A stretch of DNA of 64,000 nt, taken from NCBI GenBank assembly GCA_963978905.1, contig OZ022260.1:43359551-43423550 (forward strand), written 5' to 3'. Positions 23,801 through 38,800 of the stretch are shown in pieces. The notes under the pieces were generated by a model. The model was not told the origin of the DNA and made no database searches. It saw only the letters and a list, made by a program, of their open reading frames with translations. Every line of letters begins with the position of its first letter. Position 1 is the stretch's first letter. Both the position numbers and the translations under genes were made by a program. This DNA is from Trichostrongylus colubriformis. Its lineage: Eukaryota; Nematoda; Chromadorea; Rhabditida; Trichostrongylidae.

Positions 23801-26800
23801 TTGCTCTACTAAATGCTACTATCTATTATTCGATTTCTCCCATTGTAATATATATGAGGTTTGGAAATGAAGTAAGATGAAGGCAAAAAATTGGCACTTG
23901 CGCACCTCACCTTCCTCGTCTGCCGTCGAGATCAAAAATGTATGTGTATATGTTTTCGATAGAGCTTCATCAGCTCTATAGAATGGCACTACTTTTTATT
24001 GAAATCGCTCAGTCTTCTGCTGTTTTTCAGACTCACGAATGCAGCACTCGCAGAAGTTGCATTTTCGTCAACTTCTCTTCCTCGCCTACCATCGAGATTG
24101 GAAAGAATGTACATTAATGCATTCGATAGTGCTCTTTTTGCTCTACGAAATGATGTCACTCTTCTTTTGTATCCTCTCATATTTTAGCATTTAGGAATAC
24201 GTTTCCACCTGTTTTTCAATTTGAAATGGCGTAATGAAAATGAATTTTTCGGCACAATTGATAGAGCACTCTTTTCGCTCTACAAGACAGTATATACGGT
24301 TTCTGTTCAAATCGATTTTTGTCATTTTTAGATTTCAGAAGATCTAATTTTAGATTTTTAGGGGAGTCATTCGACACGTGTAGTCGAAAATGCTCAATTT
24401 CGTCCACTTTTAAATGATCAAGGAATGGCGAAAATTGATTTCAACGAGAACTGCAAGCAGTATCTTGTAGAGCGCCAAGAGCTCTATCGAATGATATAAA
24501 ACATTATGTCAAAAAATTCATTTTCATTTCGCCATTTCGAATTGAAAAACAGGTGGAGACTTATTTCTACACCAGCTGGCGGGCGCACACAACTGCGCGC
24601 AATTCATGGCGATGCTGTGCAAAATGGGTTCGATCGGCACGACAACAGTTGTGTATGTAGTTGAGTGGATACTTCCTTTCCTCAGCTTTCAGCTGAGTTA
24701 TTATCATTTGGATAAAAGCAGAGAAGATGGCGTGATAAAAAAAGCATTTCGGTGTTATCATACTTAAGTCGCCTAGCATCGAGCCCGTTTCACACGTGAT
24801 CGACACGAATCGCGCGCAGTAGTGTGCGCGAGCCAGCTGGTTTAGGTCATCATTGGGAGTTTAAATAGTTTAGACATCGGTAGTTTTGTATTCGATTGCA
24901 TCGATTGGTAACGATTTGCTAAGCATCTAATTCCTACACATTGATAGTAGATCCGAACCCCGATTATCGACGTATATCGTTTTTGTAAACATGCTTCACT
25001 ATTCGGAATTTTGCATAGTTGAGCGGTCGATACCCAGTGTTGCTCCCTGCACCGCATCAGAAAATGATTCCGAGTGGATCGCTTGCTTTACTATCACAAA
25101 TATAGGTTGCATAATGGTTATCAATGTGGATCGCAGTATCAAGAGAAATGCACCAATTTTTTGAACGCTAGGCAATTCAGCGGTCGATACATCGGCCGGT
25201 GATATCAAACAAAATATGTTCACTCAATGGCACTGAGCATCAGACGCTTTTGCTGAAGCGGTCGTATAGTAGTATCGAGCGATGTAAAGGATTTGATCCC
25301 ATCCAATTCCTAACGGTTCATATCAGACTCTGTGTGCCGTCATCAGTTTCACTGAAGCACCTGTACCCTACAATATCATGGAGCTCCCCGTACCCTACAA
25401 TACCTGCAAATGTGAACATTCCACTGTTACCCGCAAAAGCGTACCGGCCTTGGTGAAATTTTCCTTCTCACGCTCCTAGTGGAATATTATCAACCACTAT
25501 CAGTGTGGGTCATCCACTTATGAAGGTTCCTATCCCACTCTGCTCAACACCCATGAGTGCCAGCGCTCTTGGATCAACGCGAAAGGCGAAACGAATTTGA
25601 CGACATCCGCCTTCTTATGCTCCTTATCGAATCTTATCAACCGTTATCAAGCCGGATCACCCACCATTAATGTCCCCGTCTTACCCCGCAAAACACTTGT
25701 GAGTATGAACGCTCCGGGACCAATGAGAAAAGCGAAACGGGTCCGACGACTCTAGCCTTTTTACGCTCCTTATCGAATCTTATCAACCCTTATCAAGCTG
25801 GATCACCCACCATTAATGTTCTCGTCTTACCCCGCAAAACACCTATGAGTGTCAGCGTTCTAGGATCAACCCGAAAGGCGAAACGACTTTGGTGACACTC
25901 GCCTTTTGAGGCTCCTTATCAGCGGGTATCAGCTGCTATCACTTCCGGTCCACCACCGCTGGGGTTCTCTTGGCACCCTCTATATCACTTGTAAAATTCA
26001 GCGTCCCAGCTTTGCTGCGACGCGAAATATGAATTTCGTGACAGACAGACGGACAAACACACACACGGACAGACATACTAAGCGAATTATATATAGTAGG
26101 ATTCTAGAATATGAGAGGATACAAAAAAGAGTGGTATCATCTTGTAGAGCTAAAAAAGCTCTATCGATTGCGTGTATGCACATCTCCTCCAATCTCGATG
26201 GTAGGCGAGGAGGAGAAGATAACGAATGTGCACACTTTTGCGAGTACTGCATTTGTGAGTGTTAAAAACAGCAAAAAGTTGAGGGATTTGAAGAAAAAAT
26301 AGTACCACTCTATAAAGCTGATGAAGCTCTATCGAAAACATATACACATACATTTTTGATCTCGACGGCAGACGAGGAAGGTGAGGTGCGCAAGTGCCAA
26401 TTTTTTGCCTTCACCTTACTTCATTTCCAAACCTCATATATATATTATATAAGGTAGTTGAAGGAATCGAAAAATAGATAGTAGAATTTAGTAGAGCAAA
26501 AAAAACTCTATTGAAAACATATATAAGCTCTGTCGAAAGATGAAGGGACACCAACAACCAACAGACAGACCACTTTTTTTGAAACGCCATAAAGTCGCTC
26601 AGACACAACTTGATTTGTAGAAATGAAGGCCATTTGGAACTACACAACTTTGCCAATGATCTGGTAGGGAAAATATGCCATCATGATAAAACTCTGCATT
26701 GCGAGAATTAATAATGCATCGTATCGGCGAACTCCTCCTAAAGCAGGTTTGCATGGAGAACCCGTAAAAAGTGATAATCCGTTGGGGATAGGTCTGGGGA

Positions 26801-29800
26801 ACAAGGGGGTGAGGGAGAGTCTCGATGCCTTACTGCATCAGTTTTTGCCGGGTAACTTGCGGAGTGTGGGATTTTGCGTCATCCTGCAACAAGGTGGGAC
26901 CAATTCTGCCGGCCAGAGTTTTTGCAACTTTTCATACATCAGAACCAAATCACGGCAGTAGGACTCTGGTGTGGTGGTCTGACTAGGTTGCAGCAGGCTG
27001 AGGTGGATTACGCCTTCACAAGACCACCAAACATTGAGCACCATTGATGTGGCTCATCCTGGAGACTAAAGACTCCAGAAGCAAACCTCGCAACCCACGG
27101 CGCACCGTTCTTTCGGCGAGGAACTCTTGGCCTCACACATTGCTGAGGCTCGAACTGGCTTCTGCCGCGGAGTGACCCAGTTCAAACTCATGAAGCATCA
27201 TGCGATCATGCGAAAACCGTACCTTCCCAATCTGACTTTTAGAGCCTGTAAAGAACCTGTAACCAAAGACCGCTCAGAGCCTGTAAAGAACCTGTTACCA
27301 AAGGTCGCTACAAAAGGAAGAGTGAATTGAAAAGGGCTGAGCATGACTTACGAGTTGGTATATTCAGGTTGACTCGACCTGTGAAACAGGCCAAAAAAAG
27401 CTCAAAATGAAACGGCCGTTTATTCTGCATACACCTCATATCATAGCTCACCAGGGAAGGTACTAGGTCGATGTGACCATTTGCAATGAGACACATGCCA
27501 CTCGATGCGCTTCTGGACGCTCATTTAAAATCTGTAGTCGAAGTCTGCCAAAGGATTCTCTGGGTGGAGTTGTGGAGTTTTTGTGAATAACTGGTACTAT
27601 CGCACGGTAAGTTCGGAAGTTTATAACGCACGAGCCAGACGTTTTCGTGCACAGCCAGTGTGCCTTTCGTGTTCAGGGAATCAAGTCCCCCCACGGGACG
27701 TTTCTAGTCAATCCCAGAATTGGATCAAATTTCGGAAAAAAAAAATTCATGGGCTATTTATATGCCAGTTGAGCTATCGCACAGTACTGCGCACATGACA
27801 CGATGATAATAATCAAACAATATCGGAGAATTCCATATCGCATGACTTCACACTGTGATAAGCACAGTACTGGGCGCTTGCTCTGGTCTCCCTACAAAGG
27901 CTTACCACTATTAGGAATTTCGCGCAGTTTGGCAGTCATAGGGTTTTCGTTCATATCTACTGGATAACGAAGCACGTTTCGACGCCGACCGTCCAATGCT
28001 TAAAGCTGGAAGGGGGTAATTTTGGCTCACTGTAGAACAGACGTAGCGTGGACGAGTTTAAGTGGCCGCCATTGCACAAACTCGCCAATTTGACGCCTTG
28101 GCATGATGCCCAAAGAAGATGTTTCTATCATAAATTTGTTTTTTCCTTTTACTTTTTAATTTGTTCTTTCTTATATTGTTTCCAGATGTACTTATGTAGT
28201 TGGGAATGGCGCTTCATTGCGCTAGGAGTCAGGTGCTACAACATACGGTGGCCCACGGCCCGTCTCCTACAGGGACAACTCGGAAAGCGAGTGTGTTGGA
28301 TGCGAATGGGATGCGAATGAGCACCGCAGCGTCGCACTTCTTAGTCCGGGTTTTTTCGCCTATAATCGCTTCTTACCTTGAGTGTTCGTTACAAAATGCT
28401 CATTTCTTTGCATCTTCCTCTGTTTCGGACCCCTTCCAGTTCCTTTAAGCCTGGTGTTTATCGATAACCTAATCATTTACCACTGCATATCGCTTTACCA
28501 AAGAGGACCACCTTTTTCGATGGTCCAGATGATTTAGCGGTCGATCCCTTTGTTACAATGATAATGACTATCAATGTGAATGGATTGAGAATGAAATTTG
28601 TCTATCCACTGATCATTTGACTCTTTGGTTGAAGTGGTCACTTTTGGGAGTTTGGATAGCTCAGAGATCGATGGTTTGTGTTCGATCGCTTTGAATGGGA
28701 GCCAATTTTCTCGGTGATTCTCTCGTGTTGGTGGTAGATCCGTATGCCATTCATCGATGTTTATCGTTTTGTAAACATGCACCACTATCCACTATTTCAA
28801 GTTTCACATAGCCTAGCGGTCAATATCCAGTACTGTTGATGGTATCGCAGGAGGAAATGATTCAATTGCCTTACTATCACATATGTATATAGGTCGTATC
28901 CTGATCATGAAATCTAGAACGCATCAAAAGACGCGCACCATTACTTAAACGCTAGGCAATTTAGCGGTCGTAACATTGGCAGCTGATATTAGAACATAAT
29001 CAAAATATGTTCACCCAACGGCACTATTCATCAGATGCTTTCATTGTAGCGGTCGTGTAGTAACATACAGCGATGTACTTGATCTCATCCAACCCACTTC
29101 CTAACAGTTTCTTATCAGAGCTAAGCAGTCATTATTAGAATTAAAACGTCACCATTAAGGTCCCGTATCATCTCTTACAACAAGTATGAGTCTGGACACT
29201 CCTCTGTCTTTTGGGAGATGAAGCGAATATCGCGACATTCGCCTCTTGACGCTCCTTAACTAGTCTTGTCGATCGTTATCAAGCTGGATCACCCATCATC
29301 TGTTTCTCCGTCCCACATCGCAAAACACTTGTGAGTATGAATGCACCAGGAACAATAATGAGAAAAACGAAACGGACTCGATCACTCTAGCCTTTTTACG
29401 CTCCTTACCGAATCTTATCAACCGTTATCAATTCGGGTCACCCACCATTAATGTCCTCGTGACATCCCGCACATCACCTATGAGTGTCAATGCTCTACTA
29501 GAGTCAACGCGAAAGGTGAAACGACTTTGGTAACATTCGCCTTCAGTCGCTTCTTATTAGCCCTTATCAGCTGCTATCACTTTCGTCCACCACCGCTGGG
29601 GTCCCTTCATTACCCTTTACATTGCTTGTAAACTTTAGGGTCCCGGTTTTACTGCGACGCGAGATATGAATTTCGTGACAAATAGACGGACACACAGACA
29701 GACAGACAGACAGACGGTTTATATATAGTAGGATGGGGGTCAGGTGGTAACATTTTCGACGAAGAGCAAGTCATTGACTCTTGCCGAGCGAATGTTCTTA

Positions 29801-32800
29801 TTTGACGTTTGTTACGCACATTTGGAGTTATGAGCATATGTAATAGATATGTTCAACTACCTTTGTCATGATCCACTTTTTTTATAGAAAATTTCAGAAA
29901 ATTACTGCTTCCTCCATGACCACCCCTAATTTTCCATAATTGGGTCAAAACTCGATTCCGTTGAAAACTTGCTCAGAGGGGTAATTCGACCCCCGAGCAG
30001 AATTTCATAATCGTTTTACGCAACAACGCATAATTCGTGCCCTATGGGAGTATAACAAGCTGGTTCGGAGTTTTCCGCCATCTCGAATATGGATAGGGAT
30101 AGTGTGCTACGAAAAACGAATATAACAGTTATTGTACATGACAACATTTTTGGGGATGTTTCTCCGACATAAAGGAGAAAGCCTTACGAAGAGCTAAAGA
30201 GAGTGCTTTTATAAGGATCTCATCCATGATCCCACTATACGCGAACCTCCACGACTACCTCTGTGCTATTCTGCTGCTGACAGGTACTGAGCTTCCCTTT
30301 ATTATCTGCGACGTATGCGAGGAACGCGCTTACACATGTGGAGCTGGTGTTTTTGGAAAAACGTCCATAACTCCATTCAGAGAATCGTTTGGCAGCTTTG
30401 AAATACGGATTTTAAAACAGCGTAGAAAATTTCGTCGAGTGATATCTGTACCATTACAAATGGCCATTCCCACATGGTATCCTTCCCTTGTCAGCAAATA
30501 TCACTGCGCCAGCGACTTCTCGCTTTGTAAATTTTGAAACGAGTTGATAAGTTGACGGGGAGAATCTTGCGCTCAAAGCCTCAGTTGTTGATACGATATT
30601 GAGTGAAACTCGAGCATACTTACAATTAGTACCTTCCCACTTCCACACTGTTTATTCTTGCAGCTGGTACACCATGACTGCATGATTTCGTCAGATCAAC
30701 GCTACCTCGCGCTGCTCCAGAAGACTTCAAATCGAGTTCGTTCACTACCACTTATTTCACCACAAAGTTGTTTTATAGTGGTATTTGCGGGGAACTGAGA
30801 GAATTTTGCAGAAAAACTTCCATTTCCGATGAAGTTCCTTCAGAATTGCTAGGGGTTTGGCGAATCACTTCTATGTGATTTCATATTTGCAAGAAAACAT
30901 TTTAGACGGTCTCACCCTGTCTTCGCTATGTGAACAGCTCCTTCCATGCTGCTTTTCTTAAAGTAGTCGTAGCTCTGAAGGGAATCGTGTACGAAAATTT
31001 CTAGATCCTAGTTCTTCTCATAACCACTATACTAGATCATAAGTGCCTAAGCGCGAAAGACCTAGAAAATTTCTGTGTTCTGTCGCAATAGTCGAAAATC
31101 TGAAATGACAACAACTCGTTTGAATTCCCGCCGTACATACTTTCAACGATTGCCGCCGATAAGCAGCGCAGTCGAGAATTCCTTGCAAGTGTAAGATTGC
31201 TTCTCACACTGCGTCACCGATTACATACCCTGCTGCTCTGTTCCCATAGCCTTCGCGACCCCGCCAAGTTTCCTAGACTCGCCCACGCGACCAAAAATGT
31301 CGAGTCTTCAAGGGGAATTATCTCTGCCGCTTTTTGGTTTTTCCCGTGTTAAATGCATGTAGCCCACGGTGAACAAATACAGCATAGTTGTGCAGGAAAA
31401 GGAAACCACTCAAATTCACGTGTGATTCCTTCGAGTGACGATGTCCTCGTCCCGCACTGCTTGAGTAGTTTAGTAAATTTTGGTACTTTGGTAGTAGGTT
31501 GAGTAAAATTTGGTGTCTCGGTCTGTGGCTTACAAGTATGAAGCCTCTTGGTACTAACGGTTTTAGGATGGGAGAGAGGTTTCCAGTTAACTGTATCCGT
31601 GAACTTTCCCAAAAGATTGCCAGGAGTAAGTGCAAACAAGGGTTTTGGAGTCCAACATTTTGTCCCTCAAGAGACTTGTAGGGTGGTTCATAATTTATGC
31701 ATTTTAATTTATGCAATCTATTATTAACACGTTGGCGACATTGCGTCCCAAAGCTGGGACGCACGTTTTCTGCCGCGTGGGACAATGCGTCCCAATGGTG
31801 GGATGTAGCACAGAAAATTCCTTTTTTCAACTGATTTGAACTCCACAAATAATTGGTTTTAACAATATGAACAAGGGTATCTAGAGTGAACATGGTCCGC
31901 TTACATCCTTTTAATAAGTTTTTTTTTCATACTTTGTATCGTCATCCAGCACAGGTATGTTATCATCGCTGTCGACAACACATCGTCAAAACTAGCATTC
32001 AGCTCTGTGAAGTCGTCGCTGGTATCCAGAGCCAGTCAGGAGATTTGTGGCCATTCAGTTCTTAGTGAAGATATTAGATTGTCCCAAAAGTCTTGTAGTA
32101 TTTTTCCAAAAAAAAATCAGTAACTCTTGTTCACTTCGAGGCAGGTCCAGGCGGTTCAGGAATATGGTAGAACGTTCCCTAAGCTTTCTAGGAAAACATA
32201 TATTGACCTACCAGATCCCGTGGAGAGAGCTACAATGCCCGTTGTCGATACCCACCTAATTCACGGTGTCATCTATTATGTGCGGTCTTGCGGCACCAAA
32301 ACGACGGAAGCTCGCCAATCCATCAGCGCTGCATTGGGCAAGGGATGTGTGAGCTACGTGACCGTGCGCCGCTGGTTCATCAGCTCCAGCAACGGCGAGA
32401 TTGACATGAAAGACAAACTACGCTTGGGACTGTGCTGATTTTGGGACGCGGAAGGAATGCTTTTCCGTGAGATGCTGGTACAAGGCGAGACATTCACCGC
32501 TGCCGTATGCACCTACCAGCTCCAGCAGCTCGCCGTCGATGCTCGAGAAAAGTGCCGGAAAAGGTCCGCGGTCACCCTTCTTCATGACGACGCCCGCTCC
32601 CCTTTCGCGAAAAGTACCCAGACCAAGTTATAGGAGCTCGGCTGGGATGTGCTGCCCCACCCGCCATACTCTCCAGACATTGCCCCTTCTGGCTATCACC
32701 TTACCCATCCTCTCGAATCCTTCCTGGCCAAGGGAAAATTCGTTGATTATGACTTGCTTGCGAAGGCGATCGCTGACTTCTTCGACTCTCGAAACCGAGA

Positions 32801-35800
32801 GTTTTGAGAGTAGGGAATCAATGATTTTCCTATAAAGTAGCAGAGGGTTGCCGATAACAATGGTCAATACGTTGTTGCCTAATCGTTATTTGCTGGACGA
32901 AAAAAAAATAAAAAGTGATGGTCGAAGAAAATACTACAAGGCTTTTGGGACAACCTAATATTTTAACTCGCGAGACGTCGACTTTTTTCACATGCCCATC
33001 ACATGGTTAAGCACTTCCCATCACTACCAGTAATCTCTTATTCAAGTTCCAGAGGGGTATCTAAAGTTTTGCAGCGCTCACTACTTTGTATTAGCGCTCA
33101 AGGTACGCGCGGCATTCAGCGGGTTTGGAAAGGTAATATCGAAAACCACAATGCTGAGACGCAATTCTCCGAAAGCGAGCGCGCGATGTCCCACGTGGCA
33201 GACACGTGAAAAAAACCGTGGTCGCCATCGTGTTAAGGACACCGAGTAGTTACCGCTAACGTTTTACGATGATTAAAGATGTATGTTTCAAAGTATGTTT
33301 CAGATTGATCACAAGTTCAACATGAGCTTTTCTATCAACATCCTGAATCGGGAAACACAGTAAGTTGTCCTTTTTAGAAGGGCTGTAGAATGCATCGGAA
33401 AAGCTTCAGTATTACATTACAAGTATGGAATTCCAACATCATTGAATCAAGGATATCTCCTATCAACCTTGATCTCTTCGTTTCTTTCTCTACGAGGGAA
33501 TTTTCAAGAACTAGTTCTGAGAATAAAACGAAACTCTAAGGCAATGTACAGGCACATGTAGTGACTCCGATAAGATAATTTGCAATCCCGTACCCGTCGA
33601 AAACACATATGTAAATTCACCTCTAAGCGATGCCTCGCGTATGTAATTACTGGAGCTCAAAGTCGAAACGGCATGAAGTGAACGCCCAAATTTCTCTATG
33701 AAGGGTTTGATCTGTATTTTTCATTTGCTTGTAAGATTTTCAACGGTTCAATTGGAAATTTCTTCAAATCGCTGCTCTCAGGGTCGTCAACAAAGTAGGT
33801 GTCGCTAGGACTGCCGTTGAGTCGCAGCGAATTTTCCGATGGTGCCCAACTGGGAACGACTACGTTAGTATACGTTTTTATTTCTTTTTCACTTTTCCTT
33901 TCCGGGTATTTTTTTGTGGTCATTATGACATGGGGTTGTCGTTTTACTGGATGCGTATCGTATTGTCGCGAGGATGGTGAGGTACCGCACATGATGGCTG
34001 GCGACGGCGGTCATTATGGACCTATATGGCTTCCTGACAGCTTTCCGATGACAGTTTCTAGAGCCATTTTTGAAAGCACGGTGGCGTAGGCCTCCGATTT
34101 CGTCGAAGTTTTCCGCGGAATGGGTATTTCTTTCTCTTTTTAGTCTTGAGTTGCATGACTCTTACGCAAGGAGAATACAACTGAAGGAGGGTACTGATTC
34201 ACTTTGAAAAAGTTTTTCACTTTCTCAGTGAGACTTGGTGAATTTCGCGAGGTCACGAACCTAGTCCAAACCTTCGAAGTTGAAAAAGTTCGCAGTCTCT
34301 ATTTCTTTGACGCTACATAGTTTCTCTAATGCTGTTCATATGAATAAATGTTTTGCCCTCACTTACAGAACGGAAAAAAGATTTTTTCCAGATATTCTGG
34401 CAAGATGGTCACCTGTACTATACGGATTCACCTGAATCGACTAGTTCTGTGAGAATAAGCAATGGCCCCCCGAACTGGGAACATGGCGTTTTCGACTGGG
34501 TCTATGAGGAAGAAATTTTCGGTCGAGACTCAAAGGTATGTCAAAGCGTTATGAACATTTGCTCCCTTTGATCCCCGCTAATCTCAATTAGGAGAAGCAC
34601 AAAGGAGCTGTTGAGGTTTAATCGATTTCATTTGATTGATAAAGTCGGGTGTGTGGTCAAATAAAGTTGGGGGGGGGGGTGGCTTAGGCGGAAGCAGATG
34701 AAACAGATGTTTTTTCTTGTACGAGGAGCGGATAATTTTAGGCCAGCCTAGGGAGGGAATGGAGCTTCGACGTCGACGCAACGCAAAGTTGCGTCCCCCC
34801 CCTCCGACTTTATTTGACCCCGGTGTAACCCGGTGGGTACCCTTATATCAGGATTTTGTGCGGTACCGAACGGCGAGCGACGTTTGATGGTTATCGTCAG
34901 TGGGAATCGCGTAATAGCCCAAGAAGGGCGACCGTATCGACGCCTATTTATTCATTTTGGCGTGATATTGAGCTTGTTTTTGAATTATTTTTATTTTAGT
35001 AAGCAGGATTCCTATGAACCTACTTCATTTTGCATGTTTCCGGTTGGTTCCGCTCACATCGGAGCTCCTTTTCTCTCGGTTGAGGCATGAGCTTATCTAC
35101 TTTTATAAAATCCTCGTGTTGATATACAAATAAGGATGATACATAACAAAGTAAATGGAACGAAACCTAATGCACGCAAAACGCTATCATCGACCACAAG
35201 TGAGCTCAAAGCGTTCAAGCTTAACCCGAATCCTGACATAAGGGTACACACCCGATAAGGTCCCACCTATGCATTAATAACCTACATTTGTATTGCATAA
35301 GACGGAGCGCCATATCATCTCTTGGATTTCGATTACGTGCTTGAAATCGAGTAGTTGTGTTTTCTATGTATGGTTTCAGGCAGTATGGTGGTCAGAATCT
35401 GGTAAGAAATTAGCGTATCTAAGCTATGAGAAGCTGAAGGAAAAGTCAATTCTTATGATCAGGTAAGTTTTTTATGTCAGAAGTGCAATCCGTTTCTCAC
35501 AGGATGACCTTACAGCTATAATCACTCCGAAAAATATCCCAACATCCTGGAGCTACCGTATCCGAAAACTCACGAGAAGCACTTGCCGACTTATGTTATC
35601 AATATTTGGGACAAAAAAACTCAAAACTCCAAGCAGATGGATGTGCAGTTACGGGATAGCACGTATGTACCTACTCCATGTATATATATATATATATATA
35701 TATATAGCAAGAGAAATCGTGCACGGCAATCCCACGGTTTCAATTTTTTTCAAAGTCACCGTATTTGGTTTACTACTTGAACTGTGACACGAAAGCACCA

Positions 35801-38800
35801 GAAAGCATTTGTTCTAGTGCGAAAACTGAGGTCCGAAATAACGACGATACATAGTTATTCATAATATCAGGTTGTCTGGAAAGTTTTCAGCTTTTTGAGT
35901 ATTTCACTTCAAACGATCATATCTTTCTTAATACTCTTCGGATTCAATCGAAATAAGCACCGTTCGAATCAGCACACTTTCATCAATATGCTATTGATTA
36001 ATAAATTCCATCAAAGAAAAACTGGGTGGTCGAGAATCCACGAAGGCTTTTCTCCTGGTTCTGATTGATGAAGTACCAGGTTGTTACCCTGAATTATTTC
36101 ATCCCAAGAAAAGCCAGGCTTACCATTTGGTAGGTTTTTTCTGCTTTTTTGAAAACTTCTGTGAATGTCGCTCTAATTTCTCCAGTCGGCCTTTTCTAGG
36201 GCCTTTTGCATATAAACATGAACCGATGCGACTATCGAGTTATCGTACTTTACGAATTTAAATTTCGCAGCGGAGGCAGCCCGTGATCTCAGCAATTTTC
36301 TTGGGACGAATTGTCTTTGCAAACGGACAGCGGAGATCTGTTTAAAAAATTTGCTACTAGCGACTTTGACCTCGAAGAAAAGTCGAGTAGCGATCGCAAG
36401 TCGTCGCTTAGTGTTGAGGGTTTAAGTAGGGCTGTCGAAGCGAATCTGGAGGCGAATACTCGTACGTTAGCAGAGAACCTAGGCGTACATTATTCTACAG
36501 AGGCCAGACATCTGCTAAAAATCGGTAAGGTGAAGAAAATGTCGAAGCCTCATGAGCTGACCGATGAGCAGCGTCTGGCACCTTTCGACACCTACTATAA
36601 CCTCTTAGTTCCCTATAAAAATGACATTTGTAAACCGTATTATAACTGTAGATGGAAAAATGAGTTCATTATGATAACAGGAAACGGGGATTAGCTTGGC
36701 TAGACAAGGATGCTCCTCCAAAAACTTTTCCTATACCCGACCTTCACCCTAAAAAGGTTATGATTAATGTGTGGTGGTGTTGTAAAGGTGTAATTCATTA
36801 TAGTTTCTTGCAACCTGATCAGCCAGTCACTGCAGAGTCTTACTGTTGTGATCTGGAGCAAATGCATAGGAAGTTGCAAAAATTGTGGCCGGCACTGGTG
36901 AATATAGCAGGGCCAATCCTGTTGCAGGACAACGCAAGTGCACACACCTCACAAATCACTCGGCAAAAACTGACCCACTTGGGTATAAAATTCTACCCAC
37001 ACCAAGCGTCTTCTCCCGACCTTTCCCACAGACTATCACTTTTTCCGAGCCCTTAATTCTCATCTGCGACAGGAACAGTTTACCAATTTAGACGATAATG
37101 AATGTGCCTTCCTTGCTTGCCTTCGCTGATTCTCGTGATAGCAGTTTTTATAATGAAAGCTTAGATTATTACCTATTCGTTGGCAAAATGGTGTGGATTG
37201 TGATGGTTTTTACTTCGATTAATAAAGTTGTGTTTAAGCTGAGTCATAGTAGTTTGAAGTATGCGGTCTGTTTTCGGAATTCATTTTGCAGCAACCTGAT
37301 ATTTTCCGGCCAGGAAATCCTGAAAATGTTTGAAAAGGTGATAGCCGGTTGGTGAAAGGTCTGGAGAATATGGTGGGTGAGATAGAACTTCAACCCCCGA
37401 CTCGTTCAACTTATGGATAGTGGTTTGTGAAACGTGTGGACGGGCGTCGTCATGCAAAAGAACAGGAACCTTTCTGATGACAAGAGCCGGCTGCATTTGA
37501 CACAATTTCCGGCAATTTCGTCAACTTCTTCACAGTAGGGCTCTGCTGTGATGGTTTGGCCTGGTGACAAAAAGTTATAGTGGACCACAACAGCCTATGA
37601 GCACCACACTGTAACCATAATCTTTTTTCGCGAGGATTCGGCTTTCGACATTGCCTCGGTGGCTCTTCGGCATCCAACGACTGTTCGGAACGTCTTCTGT
37701 TATCTTATGATCCACTTTTCATCACAAGTGACAACTCGGTCCAAAAACGGGTCGTTTCTGTTGCTTCAAAGCAGTGGAGAAGAAATCTCGAAACCGAGAA
37801 CGTGCCAATTCCTGCCGGTCACTCAAATTGTGGGGCATCCACTTGCCGAGTTTTTTCTCCTTCCCATTACGTTTCTGACCATCCGCGACAGTGAATTTGC
37901 TAACGCCTAGCTTTCTGTGATTAATCGAACTTTTTGGGCTGCGTCACACTATACAAACGCCTTCAGATCCTCGTCAGGTATTGCTTAGTTAGACCGCTAC
38001 GAGGTTCACCTTCAAGGCTGAAATCTCCGGAACGCAATTTGTTGAGCCGCTGTGGCACGGTGCTTTCTTCAACACTGTTGAGCCCTCACACCCGGTCAAT
38101 TCGTCGAGCTGTCTCGACTACGGATCGACCTAATTTGTAGTTGAAGAAAATATCGTCCAAAAATGCTCTTTTGACATGCTTCGAAACGTCTTGGGAGAAA
38201 GGGGTTTATCAAGCAATGGTGAAATGACAGTTATGCCATCAGATAGCACAAGAAATTCTTTTTAGGATGTACTACTGAGACGCAAGGGAGAATGAGTTTT
38301 TGATTAGCAATGAATGTGCAAGAATAGTAACATTAATGAAAACTTTCCGGACAACCTAACAGTAACAATAACAGCAATAAGATCGTTTGTACATATTTCC
38401 GCGAACCACTTTTCAATCGCTGTCTCAAGGGAGAAGCGCGTTCCAGAATTTCGCCCTTAGCTGTTTTGCTGTTGATTTGCTTCCCATCATGTGACCGCCG
38501 CCCCTTTGCTCTACAGACCTCGCAGCCCAGCCTCTGATACCGGCTTCTCCTCCGCGGACGGTACTTTGAGGAAATGTTACCAAATTCGCTTTTTCGAGTG
38601 AATATTTGCATCTGCTCCGTAGGAACCAGATATAACGTAACTACATGAGCAAGGCTCGACTTCAGAAAGCCGTGTCTATACTCTGCGGTGCCAGCGGCAG
38701 GGCGTGGCTGAGTATCTGTGCGTCCTCGTCTATGCAACCCTGCCTCGCTGTCTGTGAACGCAGTCACGCCCTGTTGGTGCTGAGTATAAACGCGGCCTAA

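Larger units (their letters stand above)
23747..26556. mobile_element. Large foldback element with nested elements in its loop
   Basis: Left arm 23747-24187 is the inverse complement of right arm 26105-26556, about 440-450 bp. Shared stretches include gaggtttggaaatgaagtaa / ttacttcatttccaaacctc and gaggcgagg/cctcgccta blocks. The loop holds a small foldback MITE (24190-24570) and R146 copy b (24571-26102). No transposase is seen. Confidence 0.85.

Noticed and set aside
33799..34089. 96-codon frame with hydrophobic stretch.
   Set aside because: It overlaps exon 5 in another frame and shows no homology; the real exon is 33809-33863.
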